Assembly: GCA_047967505.1 (NCBI GenBank)
Contig: CM106539.1
DNA length: 64,000 nt
From: Dipteris shenzhenensis
Lineage: Eukaryota > Polypodiophyta > Polypodiopsida > Gleicheniales
Reading direction: 5' to 3' (one strand)
Below the pieces are notes generated by a model. It searched no databases, was not told where the DNA came from, and saw only the letters and a list, made by a program, of their open reading frames with translations. A program made the translations under genes and the position numbers. Shown here piece by piece: positions 44,149 through 56,559 of the stretch (the stretch's first letter is position 1; each line of letters starts with the position of its first letter).

Positions 44149-47100
44149 TTGACTCCTTTCATTAAACTTTTTAACCTAATTTTCCCATTATTATTTTTTG
44201 TTTTGCTAATCCTCTTCTTGTCCTTTCAGAAGTACTCTAGGGATGCTACACTCCAGTCCAAGTCTCTCAACAACCCGCTTTCGACTTCTTCTCGTGCCTC
44301 CCAAGTGGTACGTACCTTTCATGTTCTCAACAACCTAAGTTCTTTGCATTTATTAGAACTCATGACCTTGAAGCTCTTTCAAAAAACTCTCTACTACTCA
44401 TCAAAACTCTCTCCCTCAATGACTTGATCAAACTCCTAAAATTCTAGCATAGCGAAAGTGATGGCGCCCTCGCCAAATTGAAAGAGTTGCCTCAAACCTT
44501 GCTGCCATAAATCTCAATGATACTAATACCTTAAATGACTATCATTCCATCATTCTTGGAAATGACATCCTTGTTCCCAAGGGTGCTTTTCCCCTTCCCA
44601 TCCCTGCTGGTCTAGCCCCTTCAAATAGCAATTTTCATAGCTTTATTAACCTCTTATCCCCTAAAGACAAAGCTTCCTATGAAACCCCCCAAACCTCTTG
44701 ACATCAGAGTACTTATAAATTTTGCTTCTTATGTGCCCCTTCTTCCTCCCAGACACATCAAAATGAAAGTTCCTTTTCTCGATAATATGATATGGTGTCT
44801 AGATCTAACCTCAACTCTCTAGCACATTTTTCCATCTAGTCCCTTGCCTTCATTTGCAACCTCTCGTCTAAAGAGGTTGATCAATGCAAGGAAGATGCTT
44901 ATAAAGGGTGTCAACATCTTAACTCAAACTACTACTTTAACACCCATTTTTCTTAAACTCTATTGACCATTCCAATCACTAAAGAAGTATTCTTTCGCTC
45001 AAAAGGTGCTAATCATAATGATGCTAGCTCTTCAAACAAAGATGACAATTCTTATATCAAGAATTGTTGGAATGTCTTCAGGCCATATATAAAGTGTACC
45101 TGCCTCATTAAAAAGACAACCATGTCTTGCAAATCCGCTATTCTCTGGTTTGATCATGTTGTCTATCAACCATCCAAAAATTTCTTTCCCTATTGGTTCC
45201 TTGCAAGCTAAATTATTTGCCTTCTTAAAATGGATGTCACAGTTACCCAAAGAGGCCATCTTCTCCCTTGCCACCTTTTACCACTTCAGGATCCTACTCC
45301 TTGAAATAGGAAAGTTTCTCTCCCCCTCCATTCACTACTCCCTCCCTTCCTCTTTTCTCAACCTCCCAGGTCCCTCCTTAGCCCTCAACATTCTTTCCCT
45401 TTCCTCTACTTCTAAACTCAACCCCCCTCCACCCTAAAGAAGACATAGCTCCCCCCAAAAATACACCCCTCAATTCCAAAAAATAATCCCTTCTTCCCCA
45501 CTCAGTAATCCCTCTCTCACCTCTCATGTAAAATATTCCCAACCAGACTCTTCCGCCGCCTCTACTCCCAAAAGAAAAGCACCAAAGAGTGATGATACCC
45601 CACACGACTCCATCGACTAGGATAAACATTGATCATCTCTGACTTGTTGGTTTTGTAGATCACTCCCTCTGACATTCCTGAGATACGTACCACCAAAATA
45701 CTCAATCATGGGTTATTTCATTTTCAGTCAATTCCAAAGGAGAAAAGTTTAAACTACTTTCATGTTCTTTATTCAAACAAAATTTTAGATAAAATTCCCC
45801 CTAAATCTATTTTCAAAGATACACTTCAGCATTGATTTTGACATTCTCCACATTTTTGACTCTTTCTCCTTTAGTTGGAAGTATACTCCATGACTTAGAT
45901 CATTACTTTACAAACCCAAACTCACTTTCTTAGCTAATTCCTTTAACTCCACATGTCATTGTAACTCATTAAAGGGATTTAAACCTTTTTCTCAAACTTT
46001 TTGATGATCAGTTTCATGTTTGCAGCTCTGCCCTTAGATCCTCATGTTGCACTTAAATCACTTACTCTTGCTTTCCAAGATGTTTGTCTTACTCTCAACT
46101 TGGATCACACCAGTTACGAATCAAATCTTTCCCAGCTTTTTTTGAAAAGATTTTCCTTTCTTTCCCTAACCTTTAAACCAAACAATGCATTCTAGAAAAT
46201 AAAACTCTTTTTGATGAAGTAAATTGGCTTTCAAACCATGTATTTATCACTGGCTTGGATAAAGCATCCCAAACTACCATTTTTCTTTGCAAATATTCAG
46301 TACAAAATCTCACTCTGGTTAGAATAAACTCACCCGAGTTTTTACCCCAAACGGACTCCCAATTTGTCACACTTAATTCCACTTCTAATACTCTTGATTC
46401 CCTTAGGCTTCCTCACAATTCTAGTAACCTTCCTTATCTCATGGGTACTTATAGGGCACACAAATACGGTTTTTGTTGGCTTACCAATGCACAAAATTGT
46501 ATCTTCTCCTCTCTCACTGACCTCATTGCTTCAAGACTTAAAGAACTGAAAAACATTATAAAAATTTCCTTAATGTTAACACCAATATGCTATGGGGCAT
46601 TGATTTAAATTTATAGTTCCTTGTTAACATACCCCAAGAGATCCACTCCCTTTACTCTGTTGACGTTGCTAACTATTATGAATCCATCCACCACCATGGC
46701 ACCTTCAGTCTCATGGATTCTCTCTCTTACTTTTGTAATCTTTCTACTAAAATAAGTTTCAAGGGATTCATCCTAAAAATTGCATGTCTCTACCTCACTA
46801 AATAAAAAAAGGTTAAAGCACTCTACTGCTTCGATACCTTTTTCAGTTATAACCACCTCCTGCTTGATTTAGGTTGGCCCATGTTGTTGGACCGAAAATA
46901 AAGGTATCCCTATGGGTTTCTCCTATTCTCCTCTTTGGTGTCACCTTTATTGTACCTCGTTCAAATTCAAATTCATAAAAGAAACTAACACAACTGGGTC
47001 ATTCCCACTTCCTTTCCCTCTTCCTTCTAACCTTCAGATATGTTGACAACATCCTTTTCATCAATAGTCCTATCATTACAAAATTTCTTGACCCTTTTAG

Positions 47101-47570
47101 GCCACTCTATGACGATGACCCCTTTACCTTTGTCCACTACACACTATCTCCCTTAAATGTAGTCCTTTCTCTTCCTTTGTTGACACTAATCAAATACTTA
47201 TCAGCCTCTCCACCACTTTCCTAAGCACACATATCTCTCTTTCTCCTCCCTTCCTTGGCAATTTCGTTACCACATTTGTTTGCAAAAAAAAAACCTCTTC
47301 ATTTTCCCACTGTTTCCCTCGTCAGTTGTCATAGTAACTGACCCCTCTCCTCCTCCTACAAAGTCTATTTAACGTTTTTCCTTCCAATCCTTTTTGGACA
47401 GTTTTGAAGTAGTTGTCCACTCATCCTTTCTTATTGACATTTGAAAACACAATGTCTTCCAACCTCACTTAATTAGGAAATCCATCCACAAGTACATCTC
47501 TTCCAATACATTTCCCCAACTACAACTAGATTTGTTTACACTTCGTTCCCTTTTGGGTAGGCAGTAGATC
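44149..47570 (+). pseudogene. Pyrimidine-rich retroelement, copy 2, with GIPMG-type reverse transcriptase
   Basis: After degenerate upstream frames (44149-45970, including the part shared with copy 1), the sequence gives YRAHKYGFCWLTNAQNCIF (46455) and IPQEIHSLYSVDVANYYESI (about 46632-46674, motif A with D). Next come KGIPMGFSYSPLWCHLYC (46899-46955, motif B) and, after one frameshift, RYVDNILFINSP (47036, motif C with V-D-N in place of x-D-D). FLDPFRPLYDDDPFTFVHY follows, then LHFPTVSLVSCHSN. Spacing and motifs fit the non-LTR-like RT group with a GIPMG motif (Penelope/Athena-like or sister), not LTR or L1 enzymes. No integrase or GIY-YIG domain was seen. Stops and the altered motif C mean it is inactive. 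The coding strand is itself strongly pyrimidine-biased. Confidence 0.68.
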
Positions 47571-47571
47571 A

Positions 47572-47609
47572 TCACACTAGGTGATGACCTATTGTCTCAC
47601 CTAGTGTGA
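47572..47609. repeat. Perfect 13-bp stem-loop after the RT region
   Basis: TCACACTAGGTGA and TCACCTAGTGTGA pair across a 12-base loop, just after the end of the reverse transcriptase frame and 30 bases before a long CT repeat. It could be a 3'-end structure recognised by the enzyme. Confidence 0.85.
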
Positions 47610-47636
47610 GGTACCCTACTGGGGCAAAAGTGGGTG

Positions 47637-47638
<2 letters not shown>

Positions 47639-47700
<62 letters not shown>
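47639..47700. repeat. (CT)31 microsatellite
   Basis: Uninterrupted CT dinucleotides, followed by more C/T-rich sequence. Frames made of alternating Ser-Leu or Arg-Glu here are artefacts. Confidence 0.98.
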
Positions 47701-47709
<9 letters not shown>

Positions 47710-48950
47710 CCTTCCTCCCTCTCTCCTCCATTTTCCCCCCCACCCCCCCCGTTCCTTTATTCTGGCCCCACCCCCCAAATTTCCCTACTTTTCCCTAATT
47801 TTTTCCTTATTCCTTTCCCCCTTTTCTCTATTTTTTCTAATATTTTCTTCCAATTTCTCCCAAATTTCCCCCTTAAAAAAAAAATTCCCTATGTTTTTTC
47901 TATTTGTGCTAAAATCTTCTCTTTTTTAAAATCATTTCTCATGTTACCTTTTTTCCTTAATCCCCCTTCATTTTACCTTATTTTCCCTAATTATTTCTTG
48001 TTTTCCTTAATCATCCCTTATTTTCCTTATTCTTTCCTTATTTTTTCTCACTTTCCTTTTTTTTTGTGTTGAATTTTCTTTATTTTTCCTTGTTTTCCTT
48101 AATTTGTATTTTTCTTACTTTTTCTTATTCTCTTTAATTTTTCCTTATTTCTTCCTTTTTATCCTTAATGTTTCCTCAGCTTCTCCCTCATTAAGTTCTC
48201 TCCCCCTACTTTTTCCTCCTTTTCCCTATTTTTTCAATTTATTCACATTTTCTCCCTAATATTTTCCTTTGAATATTTTCCCCTTTAAAAAAAAAACCAC
48301 CTAACCTCTCACCCTATAACACAACTACTCTAACCTCCCCAAACTACTCCTAAACACCCCCCTGCCACAACTACCACTCTTCCTTGTCTCTAATCTCCTA
48401 ACTCCCTACATCCTCGACTGCACGATTCCCTTGCCTATAAATTACCTCACCTCCAACCATTCCCTCCCAGTCATTCCCACCCCCCACTTTCTAAGTTGCT
48501 CTGCTTCATCCACTATGAGTGCTCCCTTTGCTAACACTGCCCTTCTGCACATCGCTTACTAGCTGCCACATCCCTCTTTTACTCCCTCACGGCCCTTGCC
48601 TCCTTTACTGCTTCACATCTCTACAACCTGTAATGCTGCATCCCCCCTCCTACCCCCTCCGTCCAAAACCTCCCTTGCTCTCTACACAGGTACCTTCTTC
48701 TTATTGCCCTCTCCTCTAGCCCGACACGTACTCCCTGAGTGTCAGCAATACTGCGCCCTCCCTGCCTCTCTACTTTCTCACCGTCCTCAATTCTTGCACA
48801 CCTCTTCTACACCATGAACTCGTGTTCATTGTTCTCTATTAATTTCTCATTATATTTATTGCCTCCCCCCCCGGGTGCCATTCTCTCTTTTGAATCTCAT
48901 TAGATTTAGAATTTTCCCTTTTCAAAATCCCACCTCGTGCCACTCTCTCT
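47701..48950. repeat. Pyrimidine-rich tract downstream of retroelement copy 2
   Basis: TTTTCCTTA, CCTTATTTT and C-runs dominate the plus strand up to about 48950. No gene is recognised; the frames at 48519-48817 are low-complexity. Confidence 0.75.
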
Positions 48951-49089
48951 TTTATGTCCCCGCATTTGGGTCTACCATAGATGATGACATAGCAATGTAC
49001 ATTGATTGATACATCACGACAAACCTCTCTCTATTTGACTTGTCGAAAAAAGACATACAAACCCACAAGCATAGGAAACAATACCGAAG

Positions 49090-52000
49090 GCGAGGCAACG
49101 CTTGCAGGTTTGAGTTCCCGTGATCCCCAATGATCAAAACACAGATCCTCTATCCATTGCTAGATGGTATTGAACTAAGGCTCTCCAAAAAAAACCTCAA
49201 GAGGGTTTCAAGCTTCTTGGAGGAACAAGCAATGATCTCGCTTGACTTTGATATATTCTTCTAACAAATAGGGATACTCCATGAGGACTACATAATTGCA
49301 CTATGAAGCAGAATCACACAGCCTGCAATCTTCCTTAGAAGAGCACCTAAGGATAGTGCATAAGGGATGTCAAGAACACAATCCTCAACATGCAACAAAT
49401 AAGTGCATAGCAAGCTGCTTAGCTTTGCCTATCATTACCCTTAGCAAGTGCAAGTAGGGATTTATGTTACACCAACATGAGCCTAACATAGGAGCAAACC
49501 CTCTTATTGAAGAGACGATCACAGCTTGAGACACTGGACCCCAGAAGCACCGATGTCTTCTTCGATGACATAATCAAAAAATATGTGGACCATGGCCTCT
49601 TGTATGAGAACATTTTCCTAGCACAGTTTGCAAGTGAAAAGACAATACCCAACAAACAAAAATGCAATAGAATATGAGGTAAAATTATGTGCTACAACAA
49701 CTACAACAAAGTGAAGGATCTAGAGATCCATTTCAGGGAGCTTTGCTTGCTGTACCTACCATTCCAAAACAGAGAGCACCTACCCTCTGACGAAGTACCC
49801 ATATGGCATGACATATACCACCTCCACGTGGAGCAAATCGAAGCAAATCGTGCATCTTTTGAGGTAGCTTGTAGTATTCAATGTTTTGCATGATTGGATG
49901 GTGGTGCTGTAGGTCAGCATGTGCTGGCTTCCAAGTCTATGGTGCATATTTCTAGGCCCATGTCAAAGCGTTCCATCTCTAGAGCGCTGGCAGAGTCGCT
50001 GCCACAGGTGGAAACAAAAACCATCGAGGACTTCTCTAGCAAAGCCGAGAAAGTGGAGATCTTGTCAAATAGGAAGATAAACTTCGAGCAATGTTCGATC
50101 CTGGAAGACATTATGCTCATAAAGGTGATAGCACCTTGAAAGCCTTTCCATCTTTTCCTATCCAAAGTGGTAGGAAAAGGCAAGAGCTACACGCTGTTGC
50201 TTCTAGTGTAGGCACTACTGTGCTTTTACATGCAAGGTAAAACTTTCGACATTGAGTTACGTAGGGTGATGCTACTCGCTTACACAAGAAGAGCTACACA
50301 TGTGGTTGGAGGTCTGACTCTCCACTCAGTGCTCCACTCGCCCCTCCTCACATAGACTTACACAGCACTTTCTATAGATAAAATTCAAACTCTGTCTGAT
50401 ACTCTGTCTGATAGATACAAGGAGGTACAATTGCTCATGATAGAAGAAATCTCCCTTGCTGGGCATAACACCTTCATTGTGGCGGACTCGCGAATGCGAG
50501 ACATAAAACATAATCATGACTAGCCCTTCTGCGGGGTCGATGTTTTGCTCTTTGGAGACTTGTGCTGGGCAAGCCCCACAAAGGACTTGTGGGTGTTCTT
50601 GATAGGTTTGCCAGCTCAGCTACATTCGATTCATTTTGGAAATCGAGCCTGCTCTACTATGAGCTACAAAAACCAATGCGTCAAAAGAATGTAACTTTTC
50701 TACGAGTGCTAAACAAGATTAGAACTAGGGCACAATCTAATGAAGACCTACATTTCCTCAACTGCCTATGCCTCAAAGAACCACCGCATAAACACATCGT
50801 CCCCCACATGTTTTAGGCCCCCGACCAATGGAAGGCCTCGAGGTTTTGCAAAAGGACATGACCGCCAGTGTGGTGGTTCACAACACCCAGCAAAAAACCT
50901 CATAAAAGATAATTGCGCTCAATCGCTTATTGGCAGGATATGGGTGTAGAACCCGTTGCACAGGCTCAATACCCAATGAAGTTCTTTCCCAGGTCTAAAT
51001 TTTCAAAAATGCCTTGCTTGGATGGCCTTCTTACATTGGACAAATTTTTTTCCTTTGAGCATCCGGGCCCACTACTTTGATTGGTCAAAGTGGGACAATG
51101 CCCCTTCACCTTTCTTTTTCGAGGTCATCCACCAGCCTAGTATAAACCAAGCCTTACATGAATGCTTGTAAAAATGCCCACAATGAATATGTCTTCGAAA
51201 AACTATAGACTCCCGCCCACATTTTGAGAACAAAAGACATTAGGCGCAGGTTGTGCAGCAAATCGCTCAAGACCCCAACGGACTCCAGGATAATAGGAGG
51301 CCTACATAGCGAGCTTCACCTAAAACTAAGAATGATCATGGAGATTTCTTCAGGGAACTTGAATGTAGCTCATGGGATAGTGAACAAAGAAGATGGCATC
51401 TTCATGGACAGCCACATGGATTCCCAACCATGCATGGTATGGGAGAGGTTCAAGGATCACGGCACCGGGGTGCAGACACGTTCAGAAAATAAACACCACT
51501 ACAAAACAGACACATCAAGAAATTGGACTCCAATAGTTCCAGTCATCCGCGAGTTCTAGATTGGGAAGAACCAATTGAACACAGTCTCATGCAAACAATC
51601 CCCTGTGCAACTTGCCGTAGCAAGAACTATGCATCGGTCATAAGGGCTTACCATGGAATCACTCACGTTCGATCCTTCCAACATACACTTGCATGGACTA
51701 GTCTATACCGCTCTCTCACGTGTACGTGACCCATCCAACCAATTCGTCCTATCGAAGTGGAACATAGGTAGATCAAGGTTGACCCAATGGTAAAAGAAAT
51801 CTTGAGATTAAGATCTTCTCGCTAGTGGCCGTTCAAACAAAACAGTAATATGACCGCCACCATGGACGCAAATGATACCCTCCATAGCCTTAATACATTG
51901 TCATTTGGCCATCTTACACAAGATGCCTACAACTCTGGAAGCATGCTTGATGCCACCATCTTGTGCCTGTAGGAAACATGAACCAATCATGGAACTGCAC

Positions 52001-52390
52001 ATGAGCTTCTATTGTTTGAAGGTGGTGGGGGATATATTTCACACTGCTCTTCTCCAACATGATGGGCTGGGGATTGCAATGTACTATAAGCCGAGCTTAC
52101 AACTTCTCTACCATGAAAAGGCTTCTCATGCAAGTTGCACGTGCCTCTTGAGCATGTTTTGATACCTTGACTGTGGAGAACTCACAATCATCAACTTGTT
52201 TCCAACTTGTACAGGCCCCCCTCCTCTGCAAGGCTTCACGGGGCATTACATGTGCCAACTTGTTGAGCGACCAACAACAATCTACGGTTCAACAATTGAC
52301 CACCATATCTAGACCAACACTACATCATCAAAAACTAGAACAACAAGAAGGTTTGTATACTGTGCCAACCACTTGCTCATTCATATGACA
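49090..52390 (+). pseudogene. Helentron-like transposase remnant: Rep tail, Pif1 helicase, endonuclease start
   Basis: Read through stops, it gives LDPRSTDVFFDDIIKKY (49540) and FRELCLLYLPFQNREHLPSD (49740), the Rep-helicase linker of Helitrons. Helicase motifs follow: LMIEEISLAGHNTF (50437), PFCGVDVLLFGDL (50525), LYYELQKPMRQKNVTFLRVL (50650), GLHSELHLKLRMI and NLNVAHGIVN (51300-51380). Motif VI-type sequence PVQLAVARTMHRS..GLTMES and GLVYTALSRVRDPS lies at 51600-51740. After the helicase comes DTLHSLNTLSFGHLTQDAYN, DATILCL.ET and FEGGGG (51870-52030), like the start of an AP-type endonuclease. The fusion order Rep-Pif1-endonuclease defines Helentron/Helitron2 elements. The Walker A region and the Rep HUH domain are not readable. 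Many stops: inactive. Confidence 0.8.
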
Positions 52391-54540
52391 ATATGTTGAA
52401 CAAGCCAACATAGATACTTCCATTGCCAATGATGTGCAACTTGAGAGCTACAAACACTATGCACCAACCGTGGCAACTACCGTGTGGGAACCACCTGAGT
52501 TCCACCTCTTAGGTAGATGGCCACCTGTGCTACAATTACCCATGCTCCCCTATAGCTACTACGGCTTTCTCCATTAGCCAAGGGAATAATTAGAGGCAAT
52601 ACATCTCAGATTTTCTCTGACAAACTGCATAACCCATCTACAGATACGCGCCCGTCCAGACATGACATTGGCAACCCTACTTTCCAAGATAAAATTCCAG
52701 GCTTTATTTTTGAATCTCCACTCCCATATGCTTTTTCAAGAATTCTCAAGCTTGATATTGGTGACACCTCTCTCTCGCATGTGTCGTCCCCCCTACTCTC
52801 TCTCTCTCTCTCTCTCATGCGTATGCACATATATGGGAGCATGTCGAGCCACTGTAACTATTAAGAGAGCAGTGTGAAATATATCCCCTACTGCCACCTT
52901 CCAAAAATACTACACTTTTTCTTGAAAAAAAAAACTACACTTTCACATGCACGATGGCATGGGAAGTTCAGGAAATGATTTTGAGTGTCCTTCACTAGCC
53001 GCAACACCACATTACAACTTCAAGCTCCACCATGGCATGCACTGATGTGAAAATGCACTTGCAACTACATCCACATCCACGATTCGATGCATATATGCCA
53101 ATGCAGTAGCTACCTAAGCAAGAACCATAGCCAAAATTATCCCTCTCATCCAAAAATGAGGGATTTGCTTTACATAGCCATCTTAGGGCCCAAAAATGAA
53201 TTATGTCCTCCACAAAATATACTGTTCAAACTTGCAATAATAAAACAAATACAAAATTGGCCCATGGCCATTTATAATGCACTGTGCGACACCTCGATCG
53301 GTACCCTCGCACTAACTCCAATCCTCGCTATGAGTTCCATCACTTGCACTCAAGCCGCCAATTACATTAGTTATTAACAATCGATTGAACGAATCACTGA
53401 ATCAACCGATCCCAACATAACTGTGCTCAAAGCACAATAATCAAGCACAACACCAATAACACTAGCGACATCAGTATTAACATGGAATCACCCACAATAC
53501 TGACCATCTAGCATGGCAAAACACAAGCTAGTCAGGCGTCCCCAACTAAACACACAAAGTATCCACTAGGACCCCCGTCACGTCCGGTGCGCTCCTATGG
53601 AATACTTTGCCATAGTCACACTCGACTAAAAATAATAATGTCCAAAGCAAGATATATAAGAAATATAATTTTTGTAACAAATGTTGATGTACTTAATTAA
53701 CGTTTCCATTCATATTCCATGCAACCTATCCCATTTGGTAGCTTTGGAGAGGGTGAGGCATCTGAAGAGGCCAAGGGGTCTAGAGCAAGTGAGGGATCTA
53801 GAGCAAGTAGAGGTGGAGGCAAAGGAGGAGGTGAGGATGAGATAGATTCCTCTAGGTGTGAAGCAAATTGATGAGATCGATGAGGGCTCTATATTATAGG
53901 TGGTGATTTCCATTTTTTGTATAAAGTATGAGTTTGTATACCCTTTTTGGGTTCTTGTAGTTGATCTTGCAACCTTACACATTCATGCCCCTTGAGGGAA
54001 TTTTTGTACTACATCTTACATCATAGGTTCATGGCCCTTTGAGAGAATTTTTCGTATCATGGCCTATTGTGAGGTCCCTCTACCATATATATTCATGCCA
54101 CATTTAATGCCTTCAAATAACTTAGAGAATTCATTGGTGAACTTCATTTTGTACTTTGTAAGCTTGGTCTTGTAGATGGGTACCTAATGATCTATTGCTA
54201 GATTGACTTGTCCCCCTATTAGTTGTACTCTTGCCTTCTATTTCAAGTTACTTTGTCTAGAATCCTTATTATTTCCTTTGCTCTATGCTTTCTTCTTTGG
54301 TTGATCTTATTTGGATTTTCCAATTTGTCTTTGACTAAATATATTTCTTTACTTGTCGCCTCCACCTATCTCTTATTGTTTCCTCCCTTACTTCCTCATG
54401 GGTCTTCCTCCATCAACTTGCTTGAGCCTCCAAAATGTTGTATTTTGTCTCTAGCATTTAAATGTTAACTTTCTCTTGCATTAGCCAAAATATACTACCC
54501 AAATGGTTGGAACTATTTTGTAGTGTAGCCTATGACATTT
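52391..54540. other. Unassigned stretch with a CT run
   Basis: A CT run at 52793-52816 and a short near-repeat (CATTCATGCCCCTTGAG.G, TTCATGGCCCTTTGAGAG) at 53980-54045. No gene is recognised; frames are short on both strands. Confidence 0.35.
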
Positions 54541-54542
54541 GT

Positions 54543-54656
54543 TACCCCACCAGAATTTAACATACAAGAGATCAAATGCATATAAAAAGTAGAGAAACTT
54601 ATAGCTCTACTTTGTATATGCATTTGAACTCTTTTATGCTAACTTCTAGTGGGGTA
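54543..54656. mobile_element. 114-bp foldback MITE
   Basis: The arms of 52 bp (from TACCCCACCAGAATTTAACA and, reversed, TACCCCACTAGAAGTTAGCA) pair with a few mismatches around a 10-base loop (AAACTTATAG). If the outer TA is a duplicated target, the terminal inverted repeat starts CCCCAC, and a mariner/Stowaway-like origin is possible. It has no coding content. Confidence 0.85.
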
Positions 54657-54889
54657 TAATGGGGGTAGCAAATCCCCATTCTATTTATGCATTCCATAAT
54701 GTCGGTGCTAAATGCATATACTGACCTTTGTTTGCATAATTTTGTCGATGTTTAGTGCATATATCAATGTTGTAAAGATGCATGTATCAACAAATATACT
54801 GATGGTTCTACATAAGAACATTTTTGTTTCTTTATAAGTTCCATCAATATTCGTGTCAAAAAATTTCACCATACCTTGTAGTGATAGAG

Positions 54890-54972
54890 ATACATGCATA
54901 TGTATATATATATACATACATATACACACATATTAACATATACATACATACATATGCATGTACGTATGTACA

Positions 54973-55004
<32 letters not shown>

Positions 55005-55150
55005 GACGTGTGCTTGTGCATATGTGCACATGTATGTACATACATACATACATGTGTGTGTGCACACGTGCGCTTGCATGTGCACATGTGCCTGTGCATA
55101 CATGTGTGCATGTGTGCATGCATTCGCACGCACGTGCACGCAAGAGTCCA
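54890..55150. repeat. TG/CATGTA alternating purine-pyrimidine block
   Basis: TATATA, ACATACATA, a (TG)13-like run at 54977-55003 and GTGCACATG words. Open frames on both strands consist only of Cys/Val/His/Thr and are artefacts. Confidence 0.92.
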
Positions 55151-55199
55151 CCTAGCAAATCTTGGATAGTAGAATTATTCTTCTCCCTTGCCGACATAA

Positions 55200-56540
55200 C
55201 ATATTCACGTCTCGGCAAAATAAGGTTCTTTAAACCTTAACTTCGAATTGCATTTAGAAAAACATGACAAATAGCTAAGTACCCTTGCTCATAATGCCAT
55301 CAGCATCACATGCATGAATGAATTTTATTAGGTCCACCAACTTTTTTGAATTAAACAAAATGTCTTGCAATATTGATCAAATCCTTGAGAATGGCAATAA
55401 AAACCTTCTTTATAATTATACTCTTCACAGCATAAAGTTTATCATGTGCATGTTTTCCAACAACGTTATCCATAAAGCTCCTTCACAAAATATGAGCAAG
55501 AAAAACACACGAGTTATTACAAGCATTGCATGATATCCTTTACAACTACAAAAGATTAAAAATAATAGGTTTCAAGATATAAAATGTGCAGCTGGCATCC
55601 TTATTTCCTCTCCACTAGTGTTGCCAACCATTTCATTGGTTGCATAAGCCTCTTCCTATGCTTATAATTGAGAGATATACTCTTAATTTTTTCAACCTGA
55701 GAGCTAACACAAAGAGATCTTGTTTGAGAGACTGGAGAGTTTCTTGCAATAAGTCATACTTACCATTGACCAAACTCATAATGAGCTCTTCTATCCTTGC
55801 CTTAGTGTTAGCATGTTTTTTATCTCAGCTTGATGATTTGAGAGCTCTTTTTAATGAATAGAACATACTCTTTCTTCTTGTATCAATTCTTTATCCGAAT
55901 TGTGCACATAATATTGAAGCTTTCCAAATGCTTCTTCCATCATAGGTAATTGAACCTTTGCAAAATGGGATTGTGGATCATTGTGACCAATGCGATTGCA
56001 ATAAGAGAGCAATCCCCAATGACCAGCTCCTATGTATTGAATCAAACCTAGCACATTTTCAAATGTAGGAGGTGCACCTATCATATGATCCACTAGATAA
56101 CATCTACTAATACTCATGCCTTGATCCTTCTATCCCAGTAATCAGTCTAATTTTTGCCTATCCACATTCATGTTTCCAATGCGTTGATGAGTAGAGAGAT
56201 GAAATTTTTGGATATAGTGGGGGGCCCCAACTAGGAGGAGGAGGTGCACTTTTTGGGGGATAGTGGGGAACCTCCAAGGTGTAGTTTTTAGGGGGTTCCG
56301 AGACCCTCTTGATGGGTTGTTAGTTCTTAATTCATTTTACTAATACATTCCTTATGAGGCAAATTTTTGAGTTCAAATCTCCCCTAATAGTCGGATTCTA
56401 CCATATGGGTATGTATCTAATGGATATGATACTTTGTATAGTCCTTAATGTAAGTAAGATCCATGTGCTCAACAAAATTTGATGTAGATACAAGTGTGTC
56501 ATATTTATTGAGGTGAGTAGGAAATCTATTCTAATCACAT
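55200..56540. other. Unassigned stretch; coding-like minus strand at 55640-56117
   Basis: On the minus strand an 88-codon frame (HMIGAPPTFENVLGLIQYIG, SYCNRIGHNDPQSHFAKV) continues past stops towards 55640, with heptad-like leucines. It looks like a decayed gene or transposon protein that I do not recognise. The rest is AT-rich. Confidence 0.3.
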
Positions 56541-56559
56541 TTTTTTTGTTAAGCACTTT

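Noticed and set aside
44149-47570. Telomere-attached Penelope-like element
   Set aside because: No telomeric repeat arrays were seen anywhere near the element.
47572-47929. Arg/Glu- and Ser/Leu-repeat proteins
   Set aside because: Translation of a CT microsatellite.
54824-55240. Frames of 138 and 120 codons on opposite strands
   Set aside because: Alternating purine-pyrimidine simple sequence; low complexity.
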